NCBI GenBank assembly: GCA_021153325.1
Contig: JAGKTQ010000007.1
Coordinates: forward strand, 1-64,000
Source: Lachnospiraceae bacterium
Lineage (GTDB): Bacteria > Bacillota > Clostridia > Lachnospirales > Lachnospiraceae
Length of the DNA stretch: 64,000 nt
Direction: 5' to 3'
Part shown: piece after piece, positions 35,193-44,676 of the stretch
Layout of the letters: every line of letters begins with the position of its first letter
Numbering within the stretch: the stretch's first letter is position 1
Made by a program: the position numbers and the translations under genes
The notes under the pieces: model-generated
The model's database searches: none
Seen by the model: only the letters and a program-made list of their open reading frames with translations
Told to the model about the DNA's origin: nothing

Positions 35193-36860
35193 TCATTCAA
35201 TTGTATTAGTATACAATGGTTTAAATTCTCTTGCAATGCCTTCTGCAATTTTCATGCCATCCATTGCTGCAGAAGTAATTCCTCCTGCATAGCCTGCTCC
35301 CTCACCACAGGGATATAGTCCTCTGACTTTCGACTGGTTCGTTTCATCCCTGCAAATACGAACCGGTGAAGATGTCCGGCTTTCAATTCCATCCAAAAAA
35401 ACTCTTTCATCTGCAAATCCTGGAATAATTCTGTCAAACTGTTCCATTCCTTCAACAAAAGCCTGGTTCAATTGCTTTGGCAAGATTTCAGAAACCTTGG
35501 AAAACTGATATTCTCCTTTGATCTGTGGTTCAAAATTATCCCAGATGGTTTCATGCATTTCTTTCTGTCTCACATTTTGTATGACTTCCCTTTTATCCTC
35601 TTGAAAGACTTCCCTTTTAAAATCCCCGTAACGTTCAACCGGAACCTTGCCCTGACCAATCTGGAATGCCTTTTGCTCCAGTTTTCTTTGGAAAGCAATT
35701 CCTGCAAGTGGTCCTTCTCCCTCAAAATCATCCGGTGTTACCGAAACAATGATCGCACTGTTTGCATTCTTTCCATCTCTTCCGCTATAACTCATACCGT
35801 TTACTGCCGTTCTGCCTTCCTCAGAAGACGCATTAACAACATAACCGCCCGGACACATACAGAAGGAATACACCCCACGTCCGAAAGAAGTCTTTGCCGT
35901 TAACTTATATGCCGCTGCCGGAAGTTTTTCCTTTGTCTCTCCATATTGTGCTGTTTGAATCAATTCCTGCGGATGCTCTACACGAAGTCCTACTGCAAAA
36001 GCTTTTGCCTCCATAGGGATTTCCCTATGGAAAAGAGTTTCAAACGTATCTCTTGCCGAATGACCAATTGCAAGGACCGCATGGTCTGTTTCTAACCAAT
36101 AGGTTTGCTCTTCTCTGTCTTTCACAAGCAGTGCCGTTAACTTATCATTTTCAATTTTAAGGTCAACTACCTGATTGCCAAAACGTACCTCTCCGCCCCA
36201 CTGCAAAATACGTTCACGCATATTTTTTACAACATTCATCAAAATATCCGTTCCAATATGCGGTTTTCCGTCATACAATATTTTTTCCGGAGCACCATTT
36301 TCTACAAAGATAGAAAGTACTTTTTTGCTTTTTCCATCTTTATCCTTTATTAATGTATTCAGTTTTCCATCGGAAAAAGTTCCCGCACCGCCTTCCCCGA
36401 ACTGCACATTAGAATTTGGTTTTAGTATTCCATTTTTCCAAAACTCTTCCACATCCTGTTTTCTTGTTTCCACCGCTTCACCTCGTTCCAAAACGATAGG
36501 ACAATACCCATGCTCTGCAAGAAGATAGGCACAAAAAAGTCCTGCTGGTCCACTGCCAATGATAATTAGACGTTTTTCTAATGTCTTTTCTCCACTCTCC
36601 GGGAAACAATATTCTTCTTTTTGGACAAGTGTTACTTGATTATTTTTAGCTCTTTTTACGAGCATGCCTTCTTTTTTTGCTTCCACTTCTGCTGTAATGC
36701 TGTAAAATATTTCTGGTTTCTTTCGTGCATCGATTGAACGCTTTGCAATATGAATGGAAAGAATGTCACTTCTTTCCGCTTTTAAAAGCCTGCATACCTT
36801 CTTTTCTAACATCTCTTCCGTGTAATGGAGCGGAAGTTTTATCTGATTTATTTTTATCAT
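35193..36860 (-). CDS. FAD-dependent dehydrogenase of the COG2509 type
   Basis: A 555-residue flavoprotein with the dinucleotide-binding motif IIIGSGPAGLFCAYLLAEHG near residue 96, an N-terminal domain of about 90 residues specific to this family, and a second FAD block near the end (GLYPCGEGAGYAGGITSAA). The substrate is unknown. A longer frame reaches 37046, but this would run 62 residues into the preceding gene; the ATG at 36860 has GGAAAAGGAAA upstream and starts one base after the neighbour's stop. Confidence 0.85.
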   Translation of the reverse strand: MIKINQIKLPLHYTEEMLEKKVCRLLKAERSDILSIHIAKRSIDARKKPEIFYSITAEVEAKKEGMLVKRAKNNQVTLVQKEEYCFPESGEKTLEKRLIIIGSGPAGLFCAYLLAEHGYCPIVLERGEAVETRKQDVEEFWKNGILKPNSNVQFGEGGAGTFSDGKLNTLIKDKDGKSKKVLSIFVENGAPEKILYDGKPHIGTDILMNVVKNMRERILQWGGEVRFGNQVVDLKIENDKLTALLVKDREEQTYWLETDHAVLAIGHSARDTFETLFHREIPMEAKAFAVGLRVEHPQELIQTAQYGETKEKLPAAAYKLTAKTSFGRGVYSFCMCPGGYVVNASSEEGRTAVNGMSYSGRDGKNANSAIIVSVTPDDFEGEGPLAGIAFQRKLEQKAFQIGQGKVPVERYGDFKREVFQEDKREVIQNVRQKEMHETIWDNFEPQIKGEYQFSKVSEILPKQLNQAFVEGMEQFDRIIPGFADERVFLDGIESRTSSPVRICRDETNQSKVRGLYPCGEGAGYAGGITSAAMDGMKIAEGIAREFKPLYTNTIE

Positions 36861-36861
36861 C

Positions 36862-38070
36862 TTATTTTTTTCCTTTTCCTGCAAGATACCCAGAAGTCCA
36901 TGCCCACTGCAGATTATAGCCACCGCATCTTCCGTCCACATCCAAAAGTTCTCCAGCAAAGAACAATCCTGGAACGAGCAAAGATTCCAAGTTTTCAGAA
37001 ACTTCATCCATACAAACGCCTCCTGCACTGACTTGTGCGTTTTCAAATGGATTGGCTTCGGTTACTTGTACCTCAAAATTCTGTAACAGGTAAAATACTT
37101 TTTCCCACTTTTCCCGATTATCATCTGTAATGACCTCTTCCGGTTTCAGTGCTGCCATTTTGATAAAAAGCTGCATGATCTTCTTATTCGTAATACCTAA
37201 GAAAAATTCTTCTGCACACTCTCCTTTTTTTACCTGATATCTTTTATGTATAAATTCATTGTACGCTTCTTTCGTAAAGTCAGGCAAAAAATTCATCGTC
37301 ACTTTTACGTTTTTTCTCTCTTTTAGGGCTTTCGATGCAAAACGACTGAACTGAAATACTGGAATCCCCGAAATTCCATAATCAGTCAGCTGTAATTCCC
37401 CTCTTTCCTTTTGGCATTTCTTTCCAGAAATAAAAAGAGTCAATTCACAGTCTGTCCTAACGCCGGCAATCTGCTTGAAAAAGGCTTCTGCACACCGAAG
37501 CTGCACAAGTGCAGGAACCGGTTCTGTCACCCGATGGCCAAAAGATTTTGCAAATAAATATCCACTGCCGGATGTAATCGCCTTTGGTCCAGCCTTACTG
37601 CCACAAGCAAGAATGACTTTATCAAACGTTTTCTTTTCTTTTTTTGTCTCAACATGAAATTTCTCATTTTTCTTGACAATCTTTCGCACTTCTTCCTCTG
37701 TCTTTATGACTACTCCTGCTTTCTCACAGGCAAACCTTAAAATATCAAGTACCGTTGCAGCCTGCCCACTTGCAGGATATAAATAGTCATCTCTGTTTTT
37801 TATAAGCATTCCCTGCTCTTCAAAAAAAGCTATCGTATCCTCTACATTAAATCGCTCAAAAAACACGCCAAGATCACGCTTACTATCACTTCTAAAACAA
37901 TCTGCTGAAAAATCCAAATTGGAAAAATTACATTTTCCATTTCCAGTCATCAATATCTTTTTTCCCACTCTGTCGTTTTTTTCATAGACTGTGACAATCC
38001 CATTATCTTTTCTTGCAGAGAGCGCCGCCATCATACCCGACGCACCACCACCAATAATCGCAATTTCCAT
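36862..38070 (-). CDS. HI0933/YhiN-family flavoprotein
   Basis: A 402-residue NAD(P)/FAD-dependent oxidoreductase of the HI0933-like family (which also includes the bile-acid enzyme BaiN, not implied here). The first nucleotide motif is AIIGGGASGMMAALSA, followed by the family-specific GKKILMTGNGKCNFSN block, and the C-terminal GLFFAGELLDVDGRCGGYNLQWAW, which closes the FAD site. The ATG at 38070 lies 10 bases after AAGGA; a TTG three codons upstream is the alternative. It precedes COG2509 without a gap. Confidence 0.9.
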   Translation of the reverse strand: MEIAIIGGGASGMMAALSARKDNGIVTVYEKNDRVGKKILMTGNGKCNFSNLDFSADCFRSDSKRDLGVFFERFNVEDTIAFFEEQGMLIKNRDDYLYPASGQAATVLDILRFACEKAGVVIKTEEEVRKIVKKNEKFHVETKKEKKTFDKVILACGSKAGPKAITSGSGYLFAKSFGHRVTEPVPALVQLRCAEAFFKQIAGVRTDCELTLFISGKKCQKERGELQLTDYGISGIPVFQFSRFASKALKERKNVKVTMNFLPDFTKEAYNEFIHKRYQVKKGECAEEFFLGITNKKIMQLFIKMAALKPEEVITDDNREKWEKVFYLLQNFEVQVTEANPFENAQVSAGGVCMDEVSENLESLLVPGLFFAGELLDVDGRCGGYNLQWAWTSGYLAGKGKK

Positions 38071-38121
38071 CTTATTCAAATCCTTCTTATCGTCCTTTAA
38101 AACTTTTAATTTGCTCTATTC

Positions 38122-38709
38122 TCAACTGGAATATGTCTCCAAAAAATCATATAATTCTTTTTCACTTTCCATATATTTATTCAACATTATTTCAGCTTGT
38201 ATCCTTTCCGGCAGCGTATTTAATAAAATCGTTGTATCCATATATACTGTCTTCAGATCTTCATACATAACAGCAACATAATTATCCTTCACAGTCAAAT
38301 AATAATGTTGTGCTTCTTCCGAAAAGAAATAATTTTTACGAATGACAACCTTTTCTTTTGAAAAAGATTTTACTTCAACACTGACAAATCCTTTATTTTG
38401 CTCTGCCAGTGGCGGACTCTGTTCATAGCTTTCCATTGCTTCTATGAACCTGTCCCGATCCATGCCAATGTACTGTTCCGGAATATTCCATGTTGTCTCT
38501 ACGCTGCTTCCATCCATCAAATCCGTTTCTATAATAACATATTGTGTATCAGAAGTTAAAATTTGTTTTTCTTCCGCAGCGACCTGTTCACTATCCGGCT
38601 GTTTTCCCGGATAAAAAATACTTTCCATATAATAAAAAGAAAATCCGCCTATCAAAAACATACAAAGTGGATACAGAAAAAATAAGCCGATACTTTTTGC
38701 AACTTTCAT
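38122..38709 (-). CDS. Membrane-anchored protein with BofC-like C-terminal domain
   Basis: A 195-residue protein with one N-terminal membrane segment (about 5-27), an acidic linker and an extracytoplasmic domain. The end, with a strand VAVMYEDLKTVYMDTTILL and a helix pair TLPERIQAEIMLNKYMESEKELYDFLE, matches the pattern of the BofC C-terminal domain known from the forespore signalling protein of Bacillus. The N-terminal BofC domain is not evident, so a sporulation role is inference. It heads, by position, the flavoprotein and proline unit. Confidence 0.6.
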   Translation of the reverse strand: MKVAKSIGLFFLYPLCMFLIGGFSFYYMESIFYPGKQPDSEQVAAEEKQILTSDTQYVIIETDLMDGSSVETTWNIPEQYIGMDRDRFIEAMESYEQSPPLAEQNKGFVSVEVKSFSKEKVVIRKNYFFSEEAQHYYLTVKDNYVAVMYEDLKTVYMDTTILLNTLPERIQAEIMLNKYMESEKELYDFLETYSS

Positions 38710-38779
38710 TCAAAACCTCCATGCTGCCAGTATTATCCCTGTTATCAGTATCAGCTTATCTTTTATATTTATTCATTTT

Positions 38780-40423
38780 TTAAAAAAGATGTAAAATTTT
38801 TCCAAGATTTCCAAGCCATTTTCCACCGGAAATTTTTGAAAGTTCTTTTTCGTTGACACCCTTCAATGCAAATAAAAGCGCAACATATCCAATACATCCT
38901 AAAATAATGCAAACAATCGATGTGATCATTCCGCCTGCTTTTTCAAGCATGGCTCTCGCCAGAAGCATGTCCAGTATACCGGCAATTCCTGAAGCCAGCA
39001 GTGGAATTGCAAACATTCGTATGTACTCCGGTGAATACTTCAGATAACGAAGTACAGACATTCCATTTAAAATTGCCATCAACCCAAAACAGATCATATA
39101 TCCATACGCTACAGAAGCAATTCCGAAATGCATAACGTGCAAAAATAACATGGTTGCAACCAGTTGCACGCTAAAAGCAACGGCACAATTTATCAATGCT
39201 TTTCTTTGTTTTTCTAAAAGCTGCAACGTATAAGTAAAAAATAACGCACATGGAATAAGGAAAATCAAAGAGGAACTTACTTGTAATAAAAATACCGTTC
39301 CATTTGCTTTTTCAAAAAACATATTTGTAATTGGTTCAGCCAATGCTGCCAGAAAAACAGACATCGGAATACCATATATCCCAAAAGTATGAAAGGCACC
39401 TGCAAAAATATCTTTCACAGCACGATATTCTTCTCTCTTATGATAGTGTGTGATCGCTGCCAAAGGTTTTTCCATTGTCAGGCTCAAAAGGCAGACGCAT
39501 ATTCCGATGATCACGCAGTATTTCCCATAAAACGAACCATAATGCACCGTGTAATTCTGCATTGTATTTTTGCCAACATATTGTATGTAAAGAAGCATAT
39601 TCACGTAAACAATGCCCTGTACCAACAGCAAATAAAAAATATGAGGAATACCGGAAAGGAAAACATTTTTCATAATTTCCGAGTAGGAATCCAATATTTT
39701 TGAATTGTCTTTGCTTAACTGTTTTTTAAAGGTACTTGCATACATTCTGTTAATAAATATCAAAAATAACAATACGAAAAGCTGCGCCATCACAATTCCA
39801 CAAATGATTCCTGCTACAGCATATGCCGGTGCATAATTGATGTTCTGCACCAAATCGCCTATTTTCTCTCCATAATTGTAAAAAGTCCTTCCGAAAATAA
39901 GTCCAAATCCTAATGCAAAAATCTGTTCCAGAATCCGGGATATATTTGTAGGAACTGTCGTCCCCATTCCCTCAAAATAACCACGGTACGCACTTATAAA
40001 AATAGAAAGCAAAATGGCTGGTGCTATGATCCATAAGGCAAGTGCCGTAAGCGGTTGTAAAAGCAATTTTTCTGCGACTACTTTGGCTAACGCTACTTCT
40101 AGCAGGCAAAGCACAAGTCCAATGCCGCCTCCAAACATAAGCGTTGCCTTTAATACTCTGTCTGCATTTTTAAACTGTCCTTTTGCAATTCTTGCGCGAA
40201 CGACCTTTGCCTCTGCCTGTGGAATATACCAGCTTAGGATCAGCAAAATAAAAACGAACATTTCATAAACCGCTGCATAATATCCCAGACCTATTTCATC
40301 GAGTAACCCCGAGAACAGCAGCCTTCCTAATAAAATGATCAAATTTGATACCATAATTGCAAATATGGCAGTATTCCCCCGCGGAACACCTTTTTTTATT
40401 TTTTTTCTTCCAGTGTTTTCCAT
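38780..40423 (-). CDS. Polysaccharide/lipid II flippase-like membrane protein (MOP superfamily, SpoVB/MurJ type)
   Basis: A 547-residue polytopic protein with about fourteen membrane segments of the MVF/MATE-like superfamily. It resembles the SpoVB/YtgP/MurJ group that moves lipid-linked sugars across the membrane; the exact cargo is not determinable. The ATG at 40423 has GGAG seven bases upstream; a GTG five codons earlier is possible. It lies 28 bases after ybeY and is the last gene of the yqfC-to-flippase chain. Confidence 0.82.
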   Translation of the reverse strand: MENTGRKKIKKGVPRGNTAIFAIMVSNLIILLGRLLFSGLLDEIGLGYYAAVYEMFVFILLILSWYIPQAEAKVVRARIAKGQFKNADRVLKATLMFGGGIGLVLCLLEVALAKVVAEKLLLQPLTALALWIIAPAILLSIFISAYRGYFEGMGTTVPTNISRILEQIFALGFGLIFGRTFYNYGEKIGDLVQNINYAPAYAVAGIICGIVMAQLFVLLFLIFINRMYASTFKKQLSKDNSKILDSYSEIMKNVFLSGIPHIFYLLLVQGIVYVNMLLYIQYVGKNTMQNYTVHYGSFYGKYCVIIGICVCLLSLTMEKPLAAITHYHKREEYRAVKDIFAGAFHTFGIYGIPMSVFLAALAEPITNMFFEKANGTVFLLQVSSSLIFLIPCALFFTYTLQLLEKQRKALINCAVAFSVQLVATMLFLHVMHFGIASVAYGYMICFGLMAILNGMSVLRYLKYSPEYIRMFAIPLLASGIAGILDMLLARAMLEKAGGMITSIVCIILGCIGYVALLFALKGVNEKELSKISGGKWLGNLGKILHLF

Positions 40424-40451
40424 ACTATTTCTCCACACAACTATTACGAAT

Positions 40452-40952
40452 CTATCCTCTAGTAATTCCGAGTTTACTTAAAATACTTTCCTGCTTATCT
40501 TCCATCTGTTTTGCCTCTGCTTCTTCCATATGGTCATATCCACATAAATGTAGCATGCTATGCGCCACTAAAAAAGCAAATTCTCTTTTCTCGCTATGTC
40601 CGTAATTTTGAGCCTGCTCCTTTACTTTGTCTACTGAGATGATAATATCTCCTAACACAAGTTCTCCTGTTTCAGGATTAAAGCAGTCCGCTTCATTTTC
40701 TGCTGCATTTTCAAAATCCGAAGGGCTTTCATAAGACAAATTAGGAAAGGACAATACATCTGTCGGTCTATCAATTTGACGATACTGCATATTGAACTGA
40801 TGAATTCCTGCATTATCTGTAAGCAATACATTAATCTCCGATTCAAATGGACAATCCTCACTGTCAAGAACCGCCGCCATTACATCTCTCACCGTATCTT
40901 CTACCGAAAAATCAAATTCAACTTCTGTTTCATTCTCAACGTAAAAAGTCAT
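40452..40952 (-). CDS. ybeY: Endoribonuclease YbeY
   Basis: Zinc-dependent RNase required for 16S rRNA 3' maturation and ribosome quality control. The signature HSMLHLCGYDH supplies three histidines (131, 135 and 141 from the ATG at 40952, 166 residues). The block RPTDVLSFP is also typical. A TTG at 40973 is part of the ribosome-binding region (GGAGG lies 12 bases before the chosen ATG). The start overlaps the end of the upstream PgpH-like gene by 17 bases. Confidence 0.95.
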   Translation of the reverse strand: MTFYVENETEVEFDFSVEDTVRDVMAAVLDSEDCPFESEINVLLTDNAGIHQFNMQYRQIDRPTDVLSFPNLSYESPSDFENAAENEADCFNPETGELVLGDIIISVDKVKEQAQNYGHSEKREFAFLVAHSMLHLCGYDHMEEAEAKQMEDKQESILSKLGITRG

Positions 40953-42141
40953 AATACAATTTTTCCTCCACAAAAATCTTCCTCATAGTTTGTAATTCTG
41001 AATAGGTGATCAGATTATCCTTAAGCAGACCTCCTTCCATCTTCTTATGGAAAATCTTATCAACAAGTTGTGTATAGTCTACTGTTGCTTCTTTATCTTT
41101 TGCAAAAATTTCCTGCAAAGCACCGATAACTTCATCTGCAAATACAACGACCACCGTTTCTTTTTGCTTTGGTTCCTTTACATCCAGACATTCTTTTAAT
41201 ACATTCTTCACTTCTATCGGGAATTTGTGCTCTTCACAAATTTCTTTTACATTTTCCCAATTATTTTCTCCTCGTAATGTACCAATCTTCAGATAATAGG
41301 AAGCAGCCTTTGTCACCATTTCATTTAAATGTAATTTTTTTGCTATCCTGTCACTTAAATAAGCAGTATGTATCGTATGATAATATTCTTCTCTGTGTTT
41401 TTCCTTCAATTCAACCATAAGTGGATATTCCTGATCGTTTATCACCTGGTACTTATCACGATACTGATTCACAATAAGATAATTATATACTTTTAAAATC
41501 GCCGCTAACATAATAGCACTGATAACAACATTAATGACCGGAATAACAAACAATTCTACAGTCAGTTTTTCATTGACAAACAGCACAATATTGGCAGTCT
41601 CGCAAACAAATAAGAACAATAATGACAGTAAGGTTGGCACACCAACATCAAATGCCTCGTCCACATTTTGAAAGAGCGTAATGGCAACAACACCACTCAT
41701 GAAATAGAGTATAAAAATCTCTGTTCCTGCAGAAGACGTGAGAAAAACTGTTATCATCAAAAGTACACTTCCTGCTGTAATTCCACATGCCATATTACTG
41801 AAACAGGCAAGAGCCATAAAAATCACCATATATGGCCAACCGGAAGCTGGTAAGACTGGAAGTGCAACTGCAAAAAGCAGTCCTAACATATATACAATTA
41901 CAAATCTTCCAAAAATTCCCTCATGTTCCTTTTGATAATCCAATCTTCCTTTTTTGGCAGATACAAAAAAAGTGTATAATACGACCAATGCTCCCATTAC
42001 AGCCATGACCGTATTACGAATGATCTGATATTCATTTTCCATATAAAAATAGCTGCAACCAAATACTGCTCCCCCAGTCAGCACAACGATAAGTGCTGAC
42101 ATAATGCTGTTAAAAAGCAGCTTCTTATTTTTTTCTTTCAC
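40936..42141 (-). CDS. Degenerate PgpH-like (7TM-HD) membrane protein lacking the catalytic HD
   Basis: Located exactly where Bacillota encode PgpH/YqfF, the c-di-AMP phosphodiesterase, between phoH and ybeY. The C-terminal half follows PgpH through INDQEYPLMVELKEKH and an HD-like helix set, but where PgpH has the metal-binding His-Asp after YY (HDIGK) this protein has Leu284-Lys285 (YYLKIG). The large N-terminal extracellular domain is also missing: 401 residues against about 700. About seven membrane helices remain. Phosphodiesterase activity is therefore unlikely. GTG at 42141 is chosen because AGGGAG lies seven bases upstream; ATGs at 42192 and 42183 would overlap phoH more. Confidence 0.75.
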   Translation of the reverse strand: MKEKNKKLLFNSIMSALIVVLTGGAVFGCSYFYMENEYQIIRNTVMAVMGALVVLYTFFVSAKKGRLDYQKEHEGIFGRFVIVYMLGLLFAVALPVLPASGWPYMVIFMALACFSNMACGITAGSVLLMITVFLTSSAGTEIFILYFMSGVVAITLFQNVDEAFDVGVPTLLSLLFLFVCETANIVLFVNEKLTVELFVIPVINVVISAIMLAAILKVYNYLIVNQYRDKYQVINDQEYPLMVELKEKHREEYYHTIHTAYLSDRIAKKLHLNEMVTKAASYYLKIGTLRGENNWENVKEICEEHKFPIEVKNVLKECLDVKEPKQKETVVVVFADEVIGALQEIFAKDKEATVDYTQLVDKIFHKKMEGGLLKDNLITYSELQTMRKIFVEEKLYYDFLR

Positions 42142-43132
42142 CTCGTGACTCCCTGCTTCTATGATATTTTTCTTTTGCTTCATAATCATCATAAGCTTTT
42201 ACAATTTTTTGTACAAGCGGATGTCTCACAACATCTTTGCTCGTCAGATTACAAAATTCTATGCCTTCTATTCTGGAAAGCACACGAGTTGCTACATCCA
42301 AACCCGATTTTGTTCCTGGTGCTAAATCCTTTTGGGAAGCATCACCAGTAATGACTACCTTTGAGCCAAATCCGATTCTTGTTAAGAACATCTTCATCTG
42401 TGCAGGTGTCGTATTTTGCGCTTCATCTAAAATAATATAAGCATTGTCTAACGTTCTTCCTCTCATGTAAGCAAGCGGTGCGACCTCAATCAAACCTTTT
42501 TCCATATTTTTTGCAAAACTTTCTGCACCCATGATCTGATAAAGAGCATCATACAATGGACGTAAATAAGGGTCTACTTTGCTTTGCAGATCTCCCGGCA
42601 AGAAACCCAATTTTTCTCCCGCTTCAATTGCCGGTCTCGTCAGAATGATCCTGCCAACTTCTTCATTTTTAAAGGCTGTAATCGCCATCGCCATAGCAAG
42701 GTAAGTTTTACCGGTTCCCGCCGGACCTAAACCAAAAACAATCATATTATCGCGGATCGCATCTACATAATGCTTCTGACCTAATGTTTTCGGTTTTACC
42801 GGTTTTCCGCTTACCGTATGGCATATGCATTCTTTATCTATCTCAACTAACTCTTCTTCTTTATTTTCCATACCAAGTGTGATCGCATAATCCACATTCT
42901 GTTCCTGGATTACGTTTCCCCTTTTTGATAATTCTACAAGCTGCTTTGTAATACTGGCAGCCTTATTTACGTTTTCTTCATGACTACCAATTATTTTCAG
43001 TCCACCATCGCGGTCTACTATAGAAACATGAAAATCATTTTCTACTTTTTTGATGTGACTATCATACAGACCAAAAATATTTCTCATATGCTCTGCTGGA
43101 ACTTCTATAATACGTTCAAATTTATTGTCCAT
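42125..43132 (-). CDS. phoH: PhoH-family ATPase
   Basis: A P-loop ATPase of the PhoH/YqfL group, associated with RNA metabolism. The N-terminal part (about 10-60) is KH-like and the ATPase has Walker A GPAGTGKTYLA and Walker B AYIILDEAQNT, with the downstream TGDASQKDL sensor. The ATG at 43132 gives 335 residues and overlaps the yqfD end by 11 bases; an ATG at 43150 adds six residues and cannot be excluded since neither has an ideal ribosome-binding site (GGACGAGGAG ends one base before 43132). Confidence 0.93.
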   Translation of the reverse strand: MDNKFERIIEVPAEHMRNIFGLYDSHIKKVENDFHVSIVDRDGGLKIIGSHEENVNKAASITKQLVELSKRGNVIQEQNVDYAITLGMENKEEELVEIDKECICHTVSGKPVKPKTLGQKHYVDAIRDNMIVFGLGPAGTGKTYLAMAMAITAFKNEEVGRIILTRPAIEAGEKLGFLPGDLQSKVDPYLRPLYDALYQIMGAESFAKNMEKGLIEVAPLAYMRGRTLDNAYIILDEAQNTTPAQMKMFLTRIGFGSKVVITGDASQKDLAPGTKSGLDVATRVLSRIEGIEFCNLTSKDVVRHPLVQKIVKAYDDYEAKEKYHRSRESRGERKK

Positions 43133-44342
43133 TCTCCTCGTCCATTTCATAACTGTCTATCGAAACCGATTCGCCCGTCTTTTCAATCACATGAAAAGTT
43201 GCGGTTGCTACCCAGTCCGAATCATTCTTTTCTATTTTAACATCTTTTTCAATAAATTGTACCCCTTTTTCCTCTAAACTTGATACAAATGTGTTAATTT
43301 CTTGATTAAAATGCTGTTTTACCTCTTCTTTTGTGTAATTTGTCATTACCGGATTATATTCTTTATAAATATCCATCCCATAAAAAATAGGCAGAAACCA
43401 TTGCTCCAATGCCTGTACTTGTCTATGCGACTCTGTAATATCACAATTTTCTTTATTATGATAATTCGGAAAAACAAGTTCTTTTTCTCCTACTTTGAAA
43501 TAAATGCTTTTATATTCATTTCCCGTATAATTGTGCAAAATATATGCAATCGGCATCGATACACAAAATTGATAATCACACTCCAAATATACATCTGCAT
43601 CTGCCTGATACAAATGATACTTTACAATTTCTCCTGCATCATTATATATCGGCACCTGACCGGATACTAAAATATCGCCTTTTTTCACCTCATCCCCTTC
43701 CTTGACGAGAGGTACTCCATTTCTAGTAATGATTGACGTTATTTTTCCATCTTTTGATGCTGCTAAGTGAGATTTTTCTTCACTCTTTTCTTCTGTTTCT
43801 ATTAGTTTGTCATTTTCTTTTATCTGTATCCATAATCTTGTTCCCTCTATCTGTACAGAGGTCCATGTAACTAATGAAAATTCATTTCTGATCTCTTTTT
43901 CCAGATCTTCCACAGAAACAGAACGTTTTGAACTTCCTATCTGCACTTCATTTTCCAATAAAAAATCTGTTATTTGTTCTGTCGTGATTACCTGATTGCC
44001 TTCAATATCAATTTTCCAAATATATCCTGTTGTCCAAAATAGAAAAAGAAACATCCCAACAATTCCAAGCAAAAAGAAAATATGCAATTTAAGGCGTGGT
44101 ACAAAAAAAGGCAGTCCATATCTTCCAAGCACTGCCACTTTTGTTCCTGTCTTTCTCACAAAGGGTCTTATTTGAAAGTACCCTTTTAAACTAATATTCA
44201 TATTATAGCTTTCTGCCCCGCACTTCTCGATATTCCATAACAGAATATTGTGATTACAGCACAGATTCATGAATCGCTCCGGTGAGTATCCCCATACTTT
44301 TATCCTGAGGTATCCTTGTAAAAAACGAAAAAATCCTATCAC
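43122..44342 (-). CDS. yqfD: Sporulation protein YqfD
   Basis: A 406-residue membrane-anchored protein of the YqfD family, expressed in the mother cell in Bacillus and required for normal sporulation in that group. One membrane segment lies at about 85-106; a cytoplasmic N-terminal part and a large extracytoplasmic part follow, with the family block IDIEGNQVITTEQITDFL. The last residues overlap the start of phoH. Its presence supports a spore-forming ancestry, not proof that this strain sporulates. Confidence 0.9.
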   Translation of the reverse strand: MIGFFRFLQGYLRIKVWGYSPERFMNLCCNHNILLWNIEKCGAESYNMNISLKGYFQIRPFVRKTGTKVAVLGRYGLPFFVPRLKLHIFFLLGIVGMFLFLFWTTGYIWKIDIEGNQVITTEQITDFLLENEVQIGSSKRSVSVEDLEKEIRNEFSLVTWTSVQIEGTRLWIQIKENDKLIETEEKSEEKSHLAASKDGKITSIITRNGVPLVKEGDEVKKGDILVSGQVPIYNDAGEIVKYHLYQADADVYLECDYQFCVSMPIAYILHNYTGNEYKSIYFKVGEKELVFPNYHNKENCDITESHRQVQALEQWFLPIFYGMDIYKEYNPVMTNYTKEEVKQHFNQEINTFVSSLEEKGVQFIEKDVKIEKNDSDWVATATFHVIEKTGESVSIDSYEMDEENGQ

Positions 44343-44356
44343 TCAGGCTTCCTCCA

Positions 44357-44644
44357 CTACATATATTGAACACAGGAAATACATCCACTTATTTTCATGT
44401 CTTCATTTGTATAATAATCAATATGAAGCCCCTTCCCTTCAAAACAAATCTGACAATTTTTCCCCTGTATCAGAATGTGGCAGTTATTGTACTCTAAAAT
44501 CCCCCTGTAATTTTCTATATATGCACTTGCATTCCCAGTCACAGTCAAAACAGAATCGCCCATTACAATATCTCTTGGGATCTTCAAAGACTCTACAATA
44601 AATTCTTTTGTTTTATTTCCATTTTTCTTCTTATTTTCTCTCAT
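44357..44644 (-). CDS. yqfC: Sporulation protein YqfC (YabP family)
   Basis: A 95-residue protein of the YabP/YqfC family. The core is a run of short strands with IPRDIVMGDSVLTVTGN and ENYRGILEYNNCHILIQGK, typical of the family. It precedes yqfD by 14 bases, the usual pairing. In Bacillus the pair is under sigma-E; a CATATAGT element lies 8-15 bases ahead of the start, which is too close to be convincing. Confidence 0.88.
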   Translation of the reverse strand: MRENKKKNGNKTKEFIVESLKIPRDIVMGDSVLTVTGNASAYIENYRGILEYNNCHILIQGKNCQICFEGKGLHIDYYTNEDMKISGCISCVQYM

Positions 44645-44676
44645 GATATACTATATGATAATTCATGAAAAAAATG

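Noticed and set aside
35193..37046. Longer start of the COG2509 gene at 37046
   Set aside because: The added 62 residues read through the end of the HI0933-like gene and are unlike the family; the ATG at 36860 has a good ribosome-binding site.
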